Positions 7,577 through 15,947 of a stretch of DNA of 20,119 bases are shown one piece after another. Source of the DNA: an uncultured Lachnospiraceae bacterium (GTDB lineage: Bacteria; Bacillota; Clostridia; Lachnospirales; Lachnospiraceae); NCBI GenBank assembly GCA_902795625.1, contig CADBLW010000068.1:1-20119 (forward strand), given 5' to 3'. Every line of letters starts with the position of its first letter. Position 1 is the stretch's first letter. Both the position numbers and the translations under genes were made by a program. Below the pieces are notes generated by a model that saw only the letters and a program-made list of their open reading frames with translations, searched no databases and had not been told where the DNA came from.

Positions 7577-7676
7577 GATTTCAATGAGCCCCCCCGGCTG
7601 CCGGAGAGGGACCCCATGTACTGCAGACATTATCCGGGGTGCTCCCGGAATACTTTAACCCGTTACGGAGGATACC

Positions 7677-8615
7677 ATGATACAGGACCTGAGAAACCGG
7701 ATCAACCGCGTGTTCGTCGGCAAGGAGGATGTCGTCGACAACGTTCTGACCTGCCTGCTGGCGGGCGGCCACGTGCTGCTGGAGGATGTGCCCGGCATCG
7801 GCAAGACCACCCTCGCCAAGACTCTTGCGCAGGCCGTGCAATGTCGGTTCGGACGCATTCAGTTTACGCCGGACACGCTCCCCTCGGACGTGACCGGTCT
7901 GTACGTATACAATCAGAAAACCTCGGAGTTTGACTACCGCGAGGGCCCCGTTATGAACCAGGTGCTTCTCGCCGATGAGATCAACCGCACCTCACCGAAG
8001 ACGCAGGCAAGCCTTCTCGAGGCCATGGCGGAGAGCCAGGTCACCGTGGACGGCATCCGTCACCCGCTGCCGGAGCTGTTCTTCGTGATCGCTACACAAA
8101 ATCCCATCGAGTACCTCGGCACCTACCCGCTGCCCGAGGCGCAGCTCGACCGCTTTATGATGCGGCTTTCCGTCGGCTATCCGTCCGCAGAGGCCGAGCT
8201 GACCATGGCCCGCAACTTCCTTGACCGAAACAGCGGCAGAGATCAGGCAGCTCCCGAGGATGCGACCGGCGTCTGCGATGCCGCAGAGGTGATCCGCATG
8301 CGCAAGGAAGCCGCTGCCGTCCATGTCAGCGACGGCGTTCTCGGCTATATCCGTGAGATCATCGAGCTGACCCGCCAGGACAAACAGCTCTCGCTGGGCG
8401 CAAGCCCCCGCGCGCTGCTCGCTCTGGTCAGTGCCTCGCAGGCCCGCGCCTACTTAAAGGGCAAGGACTTCGTGCGTCCTGACGACGTCCGCGCGGTCGC
8501 CGTCAACGTGCTTCACCACCGCGTCACCCTGAATGAGGAGGCGCGCCTGTCGGGCGCCGACCCCGATACCGTCATCACGACGATCGTGCGCAAGGCACGG
8601 CTCCCCAAAGAATAA
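7677..8615 (+). CDS. MoxR-family AAA+ ATPase
   Basis: The 312-residue protein starts at ATG 7677 behind ACGGAGGATACC. Walker A is VPGIGKTT (38-45), Walker B VLLADEINR (96-104), and sensor-1 IATQNP is near 140, followed by an LPEAQLDRFMM arginine-finger region and the C-terminal helical lid. Length and motifs are those of MoxR/RavA-type AAA+ chaperones (AAA_3). In many bacteria moxR is followed by a DUF58 gene and a transglutaminase gene, as here, and the ATPase is thought to assist assembly or maturation of cell-surface protein complexes; the client is not known for this set. First gene of a plus-strand operon. Confidence 0.95.
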   Translation: MIQDLRNRINRVFVGKEDVVDNVLTCLLAGGHVLLEDVPGIGKTTLAKTLAQAVQCRFGRIQFTPDTLPSDVTGLYVYNQKTSEFDYREGPVMNQVLLADEINRTSPKTQASLLEAMAESQVTVDGIRHPLPELFFVIATQNPIEYLGTYPLPEAQLDRFMMRLSVGYPSAEAELTMARNFLDRNSGRDQAAPEDATGVCDAAEVIRMRKEAAAVHVSDGVLGYIREIIELTRQDKQLSLGASPRALLALVSASQARAYLKGKDFVRPDDVRAVAVNVLHHRVTLNEEARLSGADPDTVITTIVRKARLPKE

Positions 8616-8642
8616 TCCTGATCATCTAAGGACGGAAACGTT

Positions 8643-9809
8643 ATGCTGCGAAACCGCATTTTTGTCGGAATCCTCTGGATCGTGTCGCTGGTGGGCATCA
8701 CCTTCTACGGCGGCACGATTTCGTATGGGTTTTTCACTGCCGTGACGCTTCTGCCCGTACTGTCCTTACTGTATCTTCTGTGCGTGCGCCTGCGATTTTC
8801 CGTCTATCAGAAGCTCGAGGGCAAATCCTTTGTCAGCAACCACGCTATCCCGTACTTTTTCACGCTGCAGGACGAATCCAAGTTCGCGTTTGCCGGCGTG
8901 CGCGTGCTCTTCTATTCCGATTTTTCGACGCTGACCGATCTCTCGGACGGCGTTGAATACGAACTTCTCCCGGGCACGGGCATCACCCGCGACACCACGC
9001 TTCTGTGCAAGTACCGCGGCAACTACCATGTGGGGATCCGCACCATCGAGATCACGGATTTTCTGCGCCTCTTCCGCATCCGCTATAAAAACCGCGAGCC
9101 TTTGGAGGTGTTCATCCGCCCCGACACCATCGTCCTCGACCGTCTGACGGGCATCCGCCTGCCGCGCCTTCTCGCGCGGGAATCGGCGCGCCCCGGAAGC
9201 GTTCCTGAGGCCACCGTGCGGGAGTACCAGCCGGGAGATTCCCTCCGCCGCGTCCACTGGAAGGCCTCCGCGAGGGAGAATCGCCTTCTCGTCCGCCGCG
9301 ACAGCAGCGAAGAACAGCAGCGGGTCTGCATTTTCATGAGCACCTACCGCGAGTCGGAGAAGCCGGCCGATTATCTTCCCACGGAAAATAAGATCCTCGA
9401 GATCGCCCTCGCCCTCTCCTCGTTCTTCCTCCGCAGCGGCATCCCCGTCAGCGCGTCCCATCGGACGCAGTCCACGGAAACCGTACTCATGGACGGAAGA
9501 AACGCCTTCGATCCGTACTATGAGGTCTGCTCACATCTGATGTTTTCCGCCGCCTATGACGACGTTTTCCTGTTTTCCGATCTCATTCATCGCCCGGATG
9601 CCGTACAGGGGCATATCGCCTTCCTCGTGCTCTCCGTATGGAGTGCGAGCGCGGAAAAATTCGCCCGGATCCTGAACGGAAACGGCATCGCGGTCGTTGT
9701 GTACCTCGTCACGAAGCACGCCGATGAGGCTGCCCTTCTCGCAAAATCGCTGCCGCGCACGGAGATCATCCCCGTGTCCCCCGACGCAGATCTTAAGGAG
9801 GTGCTGTGA
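8643..9809 (+). CDS. DUF58 domain protein
   Basis: The 388-residue protein begins at ATG 8643, 27 bp after moxR, behind AAGGACGG. Two hydrophobic segments at about 7-24 and 28-48 anchor it in the membrane. The DUF58 signature EYQPGDSLRRVHWKASAR lies at 194-211, and the C-terminal part has the von Willebrand A-like layout expected of the family. DUF58 proteins are standard partners of MoxR ATPases; the role is probably as an adaptor or scaffold (inference from the family). Its TGA overlaps the next gene's ATG (TGATG). Confidence 0.92.
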   Translation: MLRNRIFVGILWIVSLVGITFYGGTISYGFFTAVTLLPVLSLLYLLCVRLRFSVYQKLEGKSFVSNHAIPYFFTLQDESKFAFAGVRVLFYSDFSTLTDLSDGVEYELLPGTGITRDTTLLCKYRGNYHVGIRTIEITDFLRLFRIRYKNREPLEVFIRPDTIVLDRLTGIRLPRLLARESARPGSVPEATVREYQPGDSLRRVHWKASARENRLLVRRDSSEEQQRVCIFMSTYRESEKPADYLPTENKILEIALALSSFFLRSGIPVSASHRTQSTETVLMDGRNAFDPYYEVCSHLMFSAAYDDVFLFSDLIHRPDAVQGHIAFLVLSVWSASAEKFARILNGNGIAVVVYLVTKHADEAALLAKSLPRTEIIPVSPDADLKEVL

Positions 9810-12031
9810 TGAAACGACCCGCCTCCTTCCTCTACGAACCAATCCTTGCGGTGCCCGCGGCCATCGCGGTACTCTGCGTCATTTACCGGGAAATCGGACT
9901 CTCGCGGCCTACCCCCGCTGCCGTTTTGTACATAATCGTCACCTGCCTTGCCTGCGCGTTCTTCCGCGCACTGCACGGGCGTGACCGCCTTCTGCTGCTG
10001 GGCGCTGCCGGCATCATCCTGCTGCTCCCCGCGCTCTACGGTCTCCGCGACATCTCCGCGGGATACCACTTCGAGCACCGCTATCTCTGGCTGCTGCCGC
10101 TCCTCGGCGTCGGCTGTGACCTGTGCGCCGTGCTTTGCCGACGGTTCCGTGCCGCGCGGTATCTCTCCGCCGCCGGGATCATTGCTCTGCTCGTCGTCTT
10201 TCTCGTTCGGAGAATACCCCTGTCGCAGCTGTGCGTCATGCTGTTCCTCGCCGTGCTCCTGCTGCTGCTCGCCGACGAGACGCAGCGCCTGTGGCGCAAG
10301 AGCGGGCATACGGACCACGCTTTACATCTCACCTTCATCGCGCCCTTCGTGGCAATCTGGTTCGCACTGACACTCCTCTTCCCCGCGAGCGAAAAGCCGT
10401 ACGACTGGAACCTGTTCCGCAACCTGCTCATCCGGATGGAGGATTTTGCGATCAGTATTTCCCAGATGCGCGGCCGCTCCGGCCCGGACGACTTCGATTC
10501 CTACAAGGCAGGATTTTCCGATCAACAGGCCAGCGTCGGCAACGACATCTCGGAGGACAACAAGAGCCTGCTCCGCATCGAGCGCACCGCCGGCTCTCCG
10601 GCAACCTCGGCGTACCTCGCTGGCCAGTACTGCGACACCATGGACGGCCTCACCTGGCGCAGCACCGTCACCGATGACACGAGCGAGTGCGAGTGGGATT
10701 ACCTGGAGACGCTGTGCGCCTTCAACCGAACGGCCCACAGCACAGATTACCTGCAGTATCTCGAGCTGCGCGTCACCTACCGTGAATTTTCCAGCCGCTA
10801 TCTGATCACGCCGCAGAAGACGATCCCTGATCCGTCGCTCCGCTCCGTGGAAAGTCTCTACGCGGAAGGAAGAAACCTGCTCTTCAGCACCAAAAAGGGA
10901 ATGAACGACAGCTTTGTCATCGGCGGCTACCGCATGAACCTGCTCCACGAAGTATTTCTGGATTTCATGGAAAATCCTCAGCCCATCACCGAGGAGAAGT
11001 GGAACAGCCTGCCCGAAAGCTACCGCAATCTCGCGGGAAATCTGCCCTACAGCGGCCTCGCCGAGTACCGCAGCCGGATGGCTGAGCTGTACCTGCAGCC
11101 GGTGACGCTGTCCGACGCAGCACGAGAGTTCGTCGCGGAGGCAACCGGGGACAGCGACAATCCCTTCGAGCGGCTGATGCTGATCGAACAGGCGCTCTCG
11201 GGCTTCACCTACACGACCAAACCGGGACAGATCCCCGACACGGTCACGGACGGCAGCTCCTTCTTAACGTACTTCCTGGAGACGCGCCGCGGCTACTGCA
11301 CGCATTTTGCGACGGCGATGACGCTGTTTGCCCGGGCGGAGGGCCTGCCCGCGCGCCTTGTGTACGGTTTCCACGTGCCGCTGGCACCGAACGGCTCCAC
11401 CTATGTGACAAGCGAAACGTCCCACGCCTGGTGTGAGGTTTATTTCGAAAATGTCGGCTGGATCCCCTTCGACGCAACCCCCGGCCACTCGGAAGGCTCA
11501 TTCTGGTCCGTCTACAGCGAGCGGGATAAGACGCCGTGGGAACCCACGCCGCAGCCGTCCCCCGTACCGACGAAACCCGTCAAAGAGCCCGAGATCAAAG
11601 AAGCACCCACCAGGACCTCCGGACTGCGGATCCTACTGTTTGCCCTGTTGGGCGTTGTCGCGCTCATCCTGTTTGCAATCCCGGTCCTCCTGATCGACCG
11701 GCTCCTGGTCAACCGACGCTTCCGCCGCATGACCACTGCGGAGCAGATTACCGTGCTCTACCGCAGAAACCAGCGGCTCCTCACCTATCTTGAGTTGCCC
11801 TGCGGCGAGGACGAGACCCTGACGGAATACCGCGAACGGCTCCGGCCGTTGCTGCCGGACGACGCCGTACAATGGCTTTCCTCTTACGAGACCTACCTCT
11901 ACGGCAGAACCGCCGCCCCGGAGAAAACCGTGGCCGCAATGCAGCAGGGCAATGACGCGCTGACCGAGACCTTCAAGGAGATGAGTCCCCGAAGGTACCG
12001 GTTCTACCGCATGATCAACCGGCTATTATAA
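9809..12031 (+). CDS. Membrane-anchored transglutaminase-like protein (TgpA type)
   Basis: The 740-residue product uses ATG 9809 (AGGAGG with 7-nt spacing), overlapping the DUF58 stop. About seven hydrophobic segments fill residues 10-195. A large extracytoplasmic region follows with a transglutaminase-core domain carrying an intact catalytic triad: Cys497 in RRGYCTHFATAM, His539 in ETSHAWCEV and Asp555 in GWIPFDATPG. A Pro/Thr-rich linker (about 574-600) leads to a last TM near 608-635 and a cytoplasmic tail of about 100 residues ending YRFYRMINRLL. This is the TgpA-like architecture, an inner-face membrane protein with an external cysteine protease/transglutaminase fold. It probably acts on cell-surface proteins or wall peptides; the reaction is not proven for this group. 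A degenerate copy of its 3' end follows. Confidence 0.92.
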   Translation: MKRPASFLYEPILAVPAAIAVLCVIYREIGLSRPTPAAVLYIIVTCLACAFFRALHGRDRLLLLGAAGIILLLPALYGLRDISAGYHFEHRYLWLLPLLGVGCDLCAVLCRRFRAARYLSAAGIIALLVVFLVRRIPLSQLCVMLFLAVLLLLLADETQRLWRKSGHTDHALHLTFIAPFVAIWFALTLLFPASEKPYDWNLFRNLLIRMEDFAISISQMRGRSGPDDFDSYKAGFSDQQASVGNDISEDNKSLLRIERTAGSPATSAYLAGQYCDTMDGLTWRSTVTDDTSECEWDYLETLCAFNRTAHSTDYLQYLELRVTYREFSSRYLITPQKTIPDPSLRSVESLYAEGRNLLFSTKKGMNDSFVIGGYRMNLLHEVFLDFMENPQPITEEKWNSLPESYRNLAGNLPYSGLAEYRSRMAELYLQPVTLSDAAREFVAEATGDSDNPFERLMLIEQALSGFTYTTKPGQIPDTVTDGSSFLTYFLETRRGYCTHFATAMTLFARAEGLPARLVYGFHVPLAPNGSTYVTSETSHAWCEVYFENVGWIPFDATPGHSEGSFWSVYSERDKTPWEPTPQPSPVPTKPVKEPEIKEAPTRTSGLRILLFALLGVVALILFAIPVLLIDRLLVNRRFRRMTTAEQITVLYRRNQRLLTYLELPCGEDETLTEYRERLRPLLPDDAVQWLSSYETYLYGRTAAPEKTVAAMQQGNDALTETFKEMSPRRYRFYRMINRLL

Positions 12032-12042
12032 TTATTTGTTTC

Positions 12043-12084
12043 CAACAGTATAATTTCCATCGCATGATCAACCTCTTGCTTTAA
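12043..12084 (+). repeat. Degenerate duplicated 3' end of the transglutaminase gene
   Basis: Read from 12043 the sequence gives QQYNFHRMINLLL-stop. The true C-terminus ending at 12031 reads RRYRFYRMINRLL-stop. The 14 codons, including the TAA, align without gaps at an offset of 53 bp, with the central CGCATGATCAAC identical. The copy has no ribosome site or start of its own and is out of phase with the gene, so it is a remnant rather than a gene. Confidence 0.65.
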
Positions 12085-12146
12085 CTGCCAGTTTCCAAAA
12101 AGGATCAATCCTAATGCCTGGTACCCACAGAATAGGCCATATAAAA

Positions 12147-12179
12147 ACCGGGAAGGAACATTGACCGTTCCTTCCCGGT
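12147..12179. terminator. Bidirectional terminator between the transglutaminase and cotH genes
   Basis: A perfect 13-bp stem ACCGGGAAGGAAC / GTTCCTTCCCGGT (12147-12159 with 12167-12179) has a 7-nt loop. On the minus strand it runs into TTTTTAT, ending the cotH transcript. On the plus strand AATTCTTT follows, weaker but usable for the moxR operon. Confidence 0.88.
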
Positions 12180-12212
12180 AATTCTTTGTTCAAACCCTTT
12201 CGGCATGACCGC

Positions 12213-14444
12213 TTACGGGTTCCATTTGTCACCGAAGTAAGACTTCATCTGGTCATCCGACAACTTGAAATAAGTCTTGATGTCCCGGAGCACGTTCTTG
12301 TCGCGCTTGCCGTCCTTCACATAGTCGTAAAGCTTCTGCATCTGAGTGTTCCAGCCGCTTACGGAACGCTTCCAGCGAGCGCGGTCGTCCGGGATCTCGG
12401 ACTCGATCAGACCCTTCCAGTAGTCGAGCTCCTTCGTGATGTACTCCTCGTTGAGGATCGTGTCCATCAGGTATGCGTAACGCTTCAGGAACGCGTCCTT
12501 GCCGCGCGGGCTCTGGATGATCTTGCGGAACATCACGACAGTGTTTCTGTTCTTCACGCCGGAGCTCTCGAGCTGCCATGTCAGCGGATCATCCTTCTCG
12601 TGGTAGAAGCCCCAGTCGAGGTCGAAGAACATCCAACGCCACTTGTTGTCGCCTTCCGTCGACCGGAAATACCGTATGTTATCGGGGTCCTTGTCGCCCA
12701 TGTACGACCGGCAGATATACCAATCCATCAGGCTGTCGAGGTCGATGCGGCTCGCGACGTAGTCGTAGTTTTCATCCACGGAAAGATCGTGGGATTTTAC
12801 GAAGGAGACGAGCTCGTCGTAGTCATCCTTCGAGCCTTCCTCCACCATCTCCACGTAGCCCTGAAGAAGATCTACCGAATCCTTGGATACATCATAGTGC
12901 GTCGCCACATAATCCGCACTGAAGCGCTCGCGGATAAAGTAGATGCCCCAGTATTCTCCGGCGAGGTACAGCACGACCGGCTTGCTTGCCTGCGCACAGA
13001 GCGCCGTGTTGCCGATGGTCATATGCGTCATAAACTCGTCGCGGATGATGGCAAATTCCCAGTCCTCGGCGCCGCCCTTGAGGCGGAGCGAGTTGAACGA
13101 TTCGATATCGAGATCGTCGAACACCTTGTATTTGAGCTTGCCCACGCCGTATGCGGAGCGGAAGAATACGTTGAAATTGCGCTTGTCCGCATCACGGCTT
13201 CCGCCGTTGTTTCCGGAGAGAGTGATTCCGCACGGTACGGAAAATTTTTCCTCTCCGTTCTCGATCAGCGTCATCATGACTTCCGCCTCGATGCCGCTGC
13301 CTTTCTTGTTGAGCGCGACCACGCCCTTCGGTCCGAGGGTCGTCTCATACGGGCCGCTCAGAACCAGGATCGGAAGCGAGTGCTCCTTGTTGATCACGTA
13401 CGTGTAGGCAGCCTCCTCACTCTCGCGTCCGTCCTTCACCGCCATCGTGCGGATGGTCATGATGTCGGTCACGGTGATTTCGTTGTTATAAACCTTCGAG
13501 GATGTCGTCGGCTTGCTTCCGTCAATCGTATAGTAGATGGTTCCCTCGCCGAACAACGACACCTGCAATGCTTCGGTATATACTCCGGAGAGGTAGTTCG
13601 CCGACGGGATCGATGTCCTTGCGGCGTAACCCTCACCGTTCTCCCTGCCGGGAGCCGGATTGTCAAAATACATCCACTCCCCGTCCTTGCGTCCGTAGCT
13701 CGAATCCGCCGGCAGATCCCCCGGGATCTTGATCCGGTCACAGAAACCGTCCTTGTTGGAGAGGTAGACCTTCTCTCCGTCGGAACTGATCTTGAACGGT
13801 GCCTGATTTCCCTCGCCGACACCGTTGCAGTAGATGAGATATCTCTCTCCGGCGCCGAGAAGAACATCCGGCAGCTGGTACTTCTGCGGGTTATCCTTGT
13901 TGTCGCTGATCCAGTATTCGCTCAGGTTGATCGGCGAGGAGGAGGTGTTCAACAGCTCGACCCAGTCGTAAAACTGTCCGTCCAGTTCCGCGTACTTGCT
14001 GTTCGAGGACATTGCCTCGTCAAATTCCAGTCCCGTGAGCGGCATCGTCTTCCAGTCGATCGTGTCCTCGCCGTTCGGATCGACCTCACCGGGTGTAATC
14101 TCCGCGCCCGTGGGCGTCGGGTTCCCGTCCTGCGGTCCCGCCGAGTTCGTCGGCGTCAGCTTCGTATCGGTTCCGTTGCCACCCTTCGGCCACAGAAAAT
14201 ACACGACACCCGTCACGCACAGCGCGAAGACCAGCGCCATGATAAGCATCCGGTTGCGCTGCTGACGCTTCTTTTTCTTACTGATCCGCTTTTTGGCCGC
14301 CTGCGTTCCCTGAGACGTTCCCGAAGTTCCCCTCGTTGTTCCCCGGGAAGTTCTCTGCGTTGTTCTTTGGGAAGTTCTCTGCGTTGTTCCCTGCGAGGTT
14401 CTCTGCGAAGTCCTCTGCGGAGGTCTCTGCTGATCCTGACTCAT
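12213..14444 (-). CDS. CotH-kinase family surface protein with lamin-tail and chitobiase-like domains
   Basis: The 743-residue protein starts at ATG 14444 behind GAGGAAGC. Order of parts: Ser/Thr/Gln/Arg repeat tail (10-48), basic stretch KKRISKKKKR (51-60), single TM (about 66-85), Thr/Pro/Gly linker (90-135), lamin-tail domain (about 136-270; FDEAMSSN and DWVELLNTS), chitobiase C-terminal-like beta domain (about 283-350; GTIYYTIDGSKPT), and a CotH domain (about 355-700; LYLAGEYWGIYFIRERF at 492-508, DNKWRWMFFDLDWGF at 599-613). CotH of Bacillus is an atypical kinase of spore coat proteins. Here the predicted topology places the CotH domain outside the membrane, so a coat role is not implied. 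Lamin-tail plus CotH proteins are common in Clostridia. It lies 60 bp after dtd with no terminator between, so is probably co-transcribed. Confidence 0.92.
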   Translation of the reverse strand: MSQDQQRPPQRTSQRTSQGTTQRTSQRTTQRTSRGTTRGTSGTSQGTQAAKKRISKKKKRQQRNRMLIMALVFALCVTGVVYFLWPKGGNGTDTKLTPTNSAGPQDGNPTPTGAEITPGEVDPNGEDTIDWKTMPLTGLEFDEAMSSNSKYAELDGQFYDWVELLNTSSSPINLSEYWISDNKDNPQKYQLPDVLLGAGERYLIYCNGVGEGNQAPFKISSDGEKVYLSNKDGFCDRIKIPGDLPADSSYGRKDGEWMYFDNPAPGRENGEGYAARTSIPSANYLSGVYTEALQVSLFGEGTIYYTIDGSKPTTSSKVYNNEITVTDIMTIRTMAVKDGRESEEAAYTYVINKEHSLPILVLSGPYETTLGPKGVVALNKKGSGIEAEVMMTLIENGEEKFSVPCGITLSGNNGGSRDADKRNFNVFFRSAYGVGKLKYKVFDDLDIESFNSLRLKGGAEDWEFAIIRDEFMTHMTIGNTALCAQASKPVVLYLAGEYWGIYFIRERFSADYVATHYDVSKDSVDLLQGYVEMVEEGSKDDYDELVSFVKSHDLSVDENYDYVASRIDLDSLMDWYICRSYMGDKDPDNIRYFRSTEGDNKWRWMFFDLDWGFYHEKDDPLTWQLESSGVKNRNTVVMFRKIIQSPRGKDAFLKRYAYLMDTILNEEYITKELDYWKGLIESEIPDDRARWKRSVSGWNTQMQKLYDYVKDGKRDKNVLRDIKTYFKLSDDQMKSYFGDKWNP
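14301..14417 (-). repeat. Degenerate 24-bp tandem repeats encoding the N-terminal S/T-Q-R-T tail
   Basis: About four units of an 8-codon repeat (TTQRTSQR, TTQRTSRG, with more decayed outer units) can be read. At DNA level the phrase GTTCTCTGCG recurs every 24 bp on the plus strand. The repeats fall entirely within residues 10-48 of the CotH protein, ahead of its membrane segment. Confidence 0.75.
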
Positions 14445-14504
14445 GCTTCCTCATACTCCTTCCGTCTGCCCTTTGTATCACGCGCCGTGTGCCCCGTGTC
14501 CGGG

Positions 14505-14966
14505 TCATCCGCGCTTTCCGAGTTCATCGGAATCCAACAATATCGTAAACGGTCCGTCATTTAACAGACGCACCTTCATGTCCGCGCCGAAGCTTCCGGT
14601 CTGTACGGACAATCCGTGATCATTTTTCAATTTAGCCACTGCGTACTCATACAGCCGCTCCGCCGCGTCCGGGCTGCCCGCCCGCACGAAGGACGGCCGG
14701 TTTCCGTGGCGGCAGTCCGCGTACAGCGTGAACTGCGAGACCGCCAGCACCTCCCCGCCCACATCGGCGAGGGAGAGGTTGGTCTTCCCCTCCGCATCCT
14801 CAAAAATGCGAAGCCCGGAAAGCTTTTTCACCATCGCGTCGGCGATCGCCTCCGTATCCGTGTCGCACACTCCCATGAACACGAGAAATCCGCGGCCGAT
14901 CTGCCCGATCACTTCACCTTCAACCGTAACTGATGCCTCAGTCACCCTCTGCACTAAAAAACGCAT
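14505..14966 (-). CDS. dtd: D-aminoacyl-tRNA deacylase
   Basis: The 153-residue protein is full length for DTD. It starts 3 nt after the xpt stop, with GAGGA inside the xpt tail as ribosome site. Family motifs are intact: MRFLVQRVTEASV at the N-terminus, SQFTLYAD (77-84) carrying the catalytic Thr region, GADM (127-130) and NDGPFT (136-141) with the cis-Pro region that enforces chirality. The enzyme removes D-amino acids mischarged on tRNA (and glycine from tRNA-Ala) in the cytoplasm. It is the second gene of the xpt transcript. Confidence 0.97.
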   Translation of the reverse strand: MRFLVQRVTEASVTVEGEVIGQIGRGFLVFMGVCDTDTEAIADAMVKKLSGLRIFEDAEGKTNLSLADVGGEVLAVSQFTLYADCRHGNRPSFVRAGSPDAAERLYEYAVAKLKNDHGLSVQTGSFGADMKVRLLNDGPFTILLDSDELGKRG

Positions 14967-14969
14967 GCT

Positions 14970-15545
14970 TTATTCCTCGCGGAACACAAGCGTCCCGCCC
15001 TCCATACTGTCTATGATCGCCAGCGACTCGAGCTGCACACCCATTTTCCGAATGCTCTTGCCGCCGTCCTGGAACCCCTTCTCAATTGCGATGCCGCAGC
15101 CCACAAGCGTCGCTCCGGCCTGCTTCACAAGATCCATCAGTCCGAGCAGGGCACAGCCGTTCGCCAGAAAATCATCCAGGATCAGCACACGGTCCTCAGG
15201 CTTCAGGAAACGCTTCGAGACGACAACGTCGTACACCTTCCCCTTCGTGAAGGATGTGATCTTCGTCGAATACACCTCGGCGTCCATGTTGCTCCCGGCC
15301 GTCTTCTTGGCAAATACGGCGCGACAGCCGAACTCCTCCGCCGCGATGCACGCAAGGCCGATCCCCGACGCTTCGATCGTGAGGATCTTGGTCACCTCAG
15401 CGCCCGCGAACCTGCGCTTCCACTCGCGCGCCATCTCGCGGAACAGACTGACGTCCATCTGATGATTTAAAAAGCTGTCCACCTTGAGGATATCGCCGTT
15501 CCGAACCACGCCCTCGCTGCAGATCCGCTCTTCCAACAGTTTCAT
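14970..15545 (-). CDS. xpt: Xanthine phosphoribosyltransferase
   Basis: The 191-residue protein matches Xpt in length and order of motifs: MKLLEERI at the start, LTIEASGIGLA (55-65), FAKK and SFTK segments (78-101) and the PRPP-binding LILDDFLANGCA (121-132). It converts xanthine plus PRPP to XMP in purine salvage. The start at 15545 follows GGGAAGGAGCGGAGC. Unlike B. subtilis xpt, no permease gene follows; dtd does. I looked for the purine riboswitch core in the leader and did not find it; the leader has only one short hairpin. Confidence 0.95.
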   Translation of the reverse strand: MKLLEERICSEGVVRNGDILKVDSFLNHQMDVSLFREMAREWKRRFAGAEVTKILTIEASGIGLACIAAEEFGCRAVFAKKTAGSNMDAEVYSTKITSFTKGKVYDVVVSKRFLKPEDRVLILDDFLANGCALLGLMDLVKQAGATLVGCGIAIEKGFQDGGKSIRKMGVQLESLAIIDSMEGGTLVFREE

Positions 15546-15561
15546 GCTCCGCTCCTTCCCA

Positions 15562-15593
15562 TGCCGCGAACCACTTCATTTTCCGTCGCGGCA
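15562..15593 (-). promoter_or_regulatory. Hairpin in the xpt leader
   Basis: TGCCGCGA (on the minus strand 15593-15586) pairs perfectly with TCGCGGCA (15569-15562) around a 16-nt loop. It sits between the promoter and the ribosome site of xpt. It does not resemble a known purine riboswitch. Confidence 0.4.
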
Positions 15594-15612
15594 CACACTC
15601 TCCATTCTTATA

Positions 15613-15641
15613 ATAATACACAAAAGCCCGTCTAAAAACAA
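15613..15641 (-). promoter_or_regulatory. Probable sigma-A promoter of xpt-dtd-cotH
   Basis: On the minus strand, -35 TTGTTT (15636-15641), 17-bp spacer, -10 TATTAT (15613-15618). The leader would be about 60 nt. Confidence 0.6.
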
Positions 15642-15685
15642 GCGGCAAATGCCGTGGGGGTGCATTTTCCGACGATTCTCGCGTA

Positions 15686-15714
15686 TTGACTTCCTCTTTC
15701 CTCTGTGCTACAAT
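15686..15714 (+). promoter_or_regulatory. Sigma-A promoter of the substrate-binding protein gene
   Basis: TTGACT (15686-15691), 17-bp spacer, TACAAT (15709-15714). The start would fall near 15721. It is divergent from the xpt promoter about 45 bp away. Confidence 0.8.
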
Positions 15715-15720
15715 CGTGAC

Positions 15721-15947
15721 GCTTATACCGCCGCGAAGAAAGCGGCAGAACACCGGCACACAAAGACGGATCGTTCGCGGTCCGATCGCGTTCGCAAACT
15801 CCCGCCGGAGCGCTGCCCCTGACTTCCAGGCCGGATCGTATACCCTGCTTCTGAAAGGACGGATTTCCGCGGATCTCCAACCTGAAAGACAGTGTTCTTT
15901 TATTGATCTTACCGGCTCATACAGCCAATAGAAAGGATGGTAATACC
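15721..15947 (+). other. Long G+C-rich leader with several hairpins, no recognised class
   Basis: About 227 nt separate the predicted transcription start from the ATG at 15948. Visible stems include GCCGC/GCGGC (15730-15746) and GATCG/CGATC (15769-15787), and CGGATTTCCG is self-complementary further down. The words CGGATCG and GCGGATC recur along the leader. No match was seen to the cores of TPP, SAM, purine, FMN, cobalamin or fluoride riboswitches. No terminator with T-run precedes the ribosome site. Confidence 0.4.

Noticed and set aside
7230..7578. Short plus-strand frames in the divergent region between the ABC and MoxR operons
   Set aside because: They run across the ABC promoter and the inverted repeat, have no ribosome site and give Phe/Arg-rich sequence without a domain.
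12087..12115. A third copy of the transglutaminase 3' end (TTTCCAAAAAGGATCAATCC resembling the second copy)
   Set aside because: The similarity is limited to TTTCCA and GATCAA, no frame preserves the peptide, and a stop codon is not in place. Probably chance.
12186..14564. A 792-codon open frame on the plus strand, longer than the cotH gene it overlaps
   Set aside because: It is antisense to a protein with clear lamin-tail and CotH motifs. Its translation is Arg/His/Leu/Val-rich with no domain, and it runs through the cotH repeats, the dtd stop and a start with no ribosome site.
15546..15650. Purine riboswitch in front of xpt
   Set aside because: The conserved guanine-riboswitch core (the TATA...loop-loop pattern seen in B. 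subtilis xpt) is absent, and the predicted leader of about 60 nt is too short.
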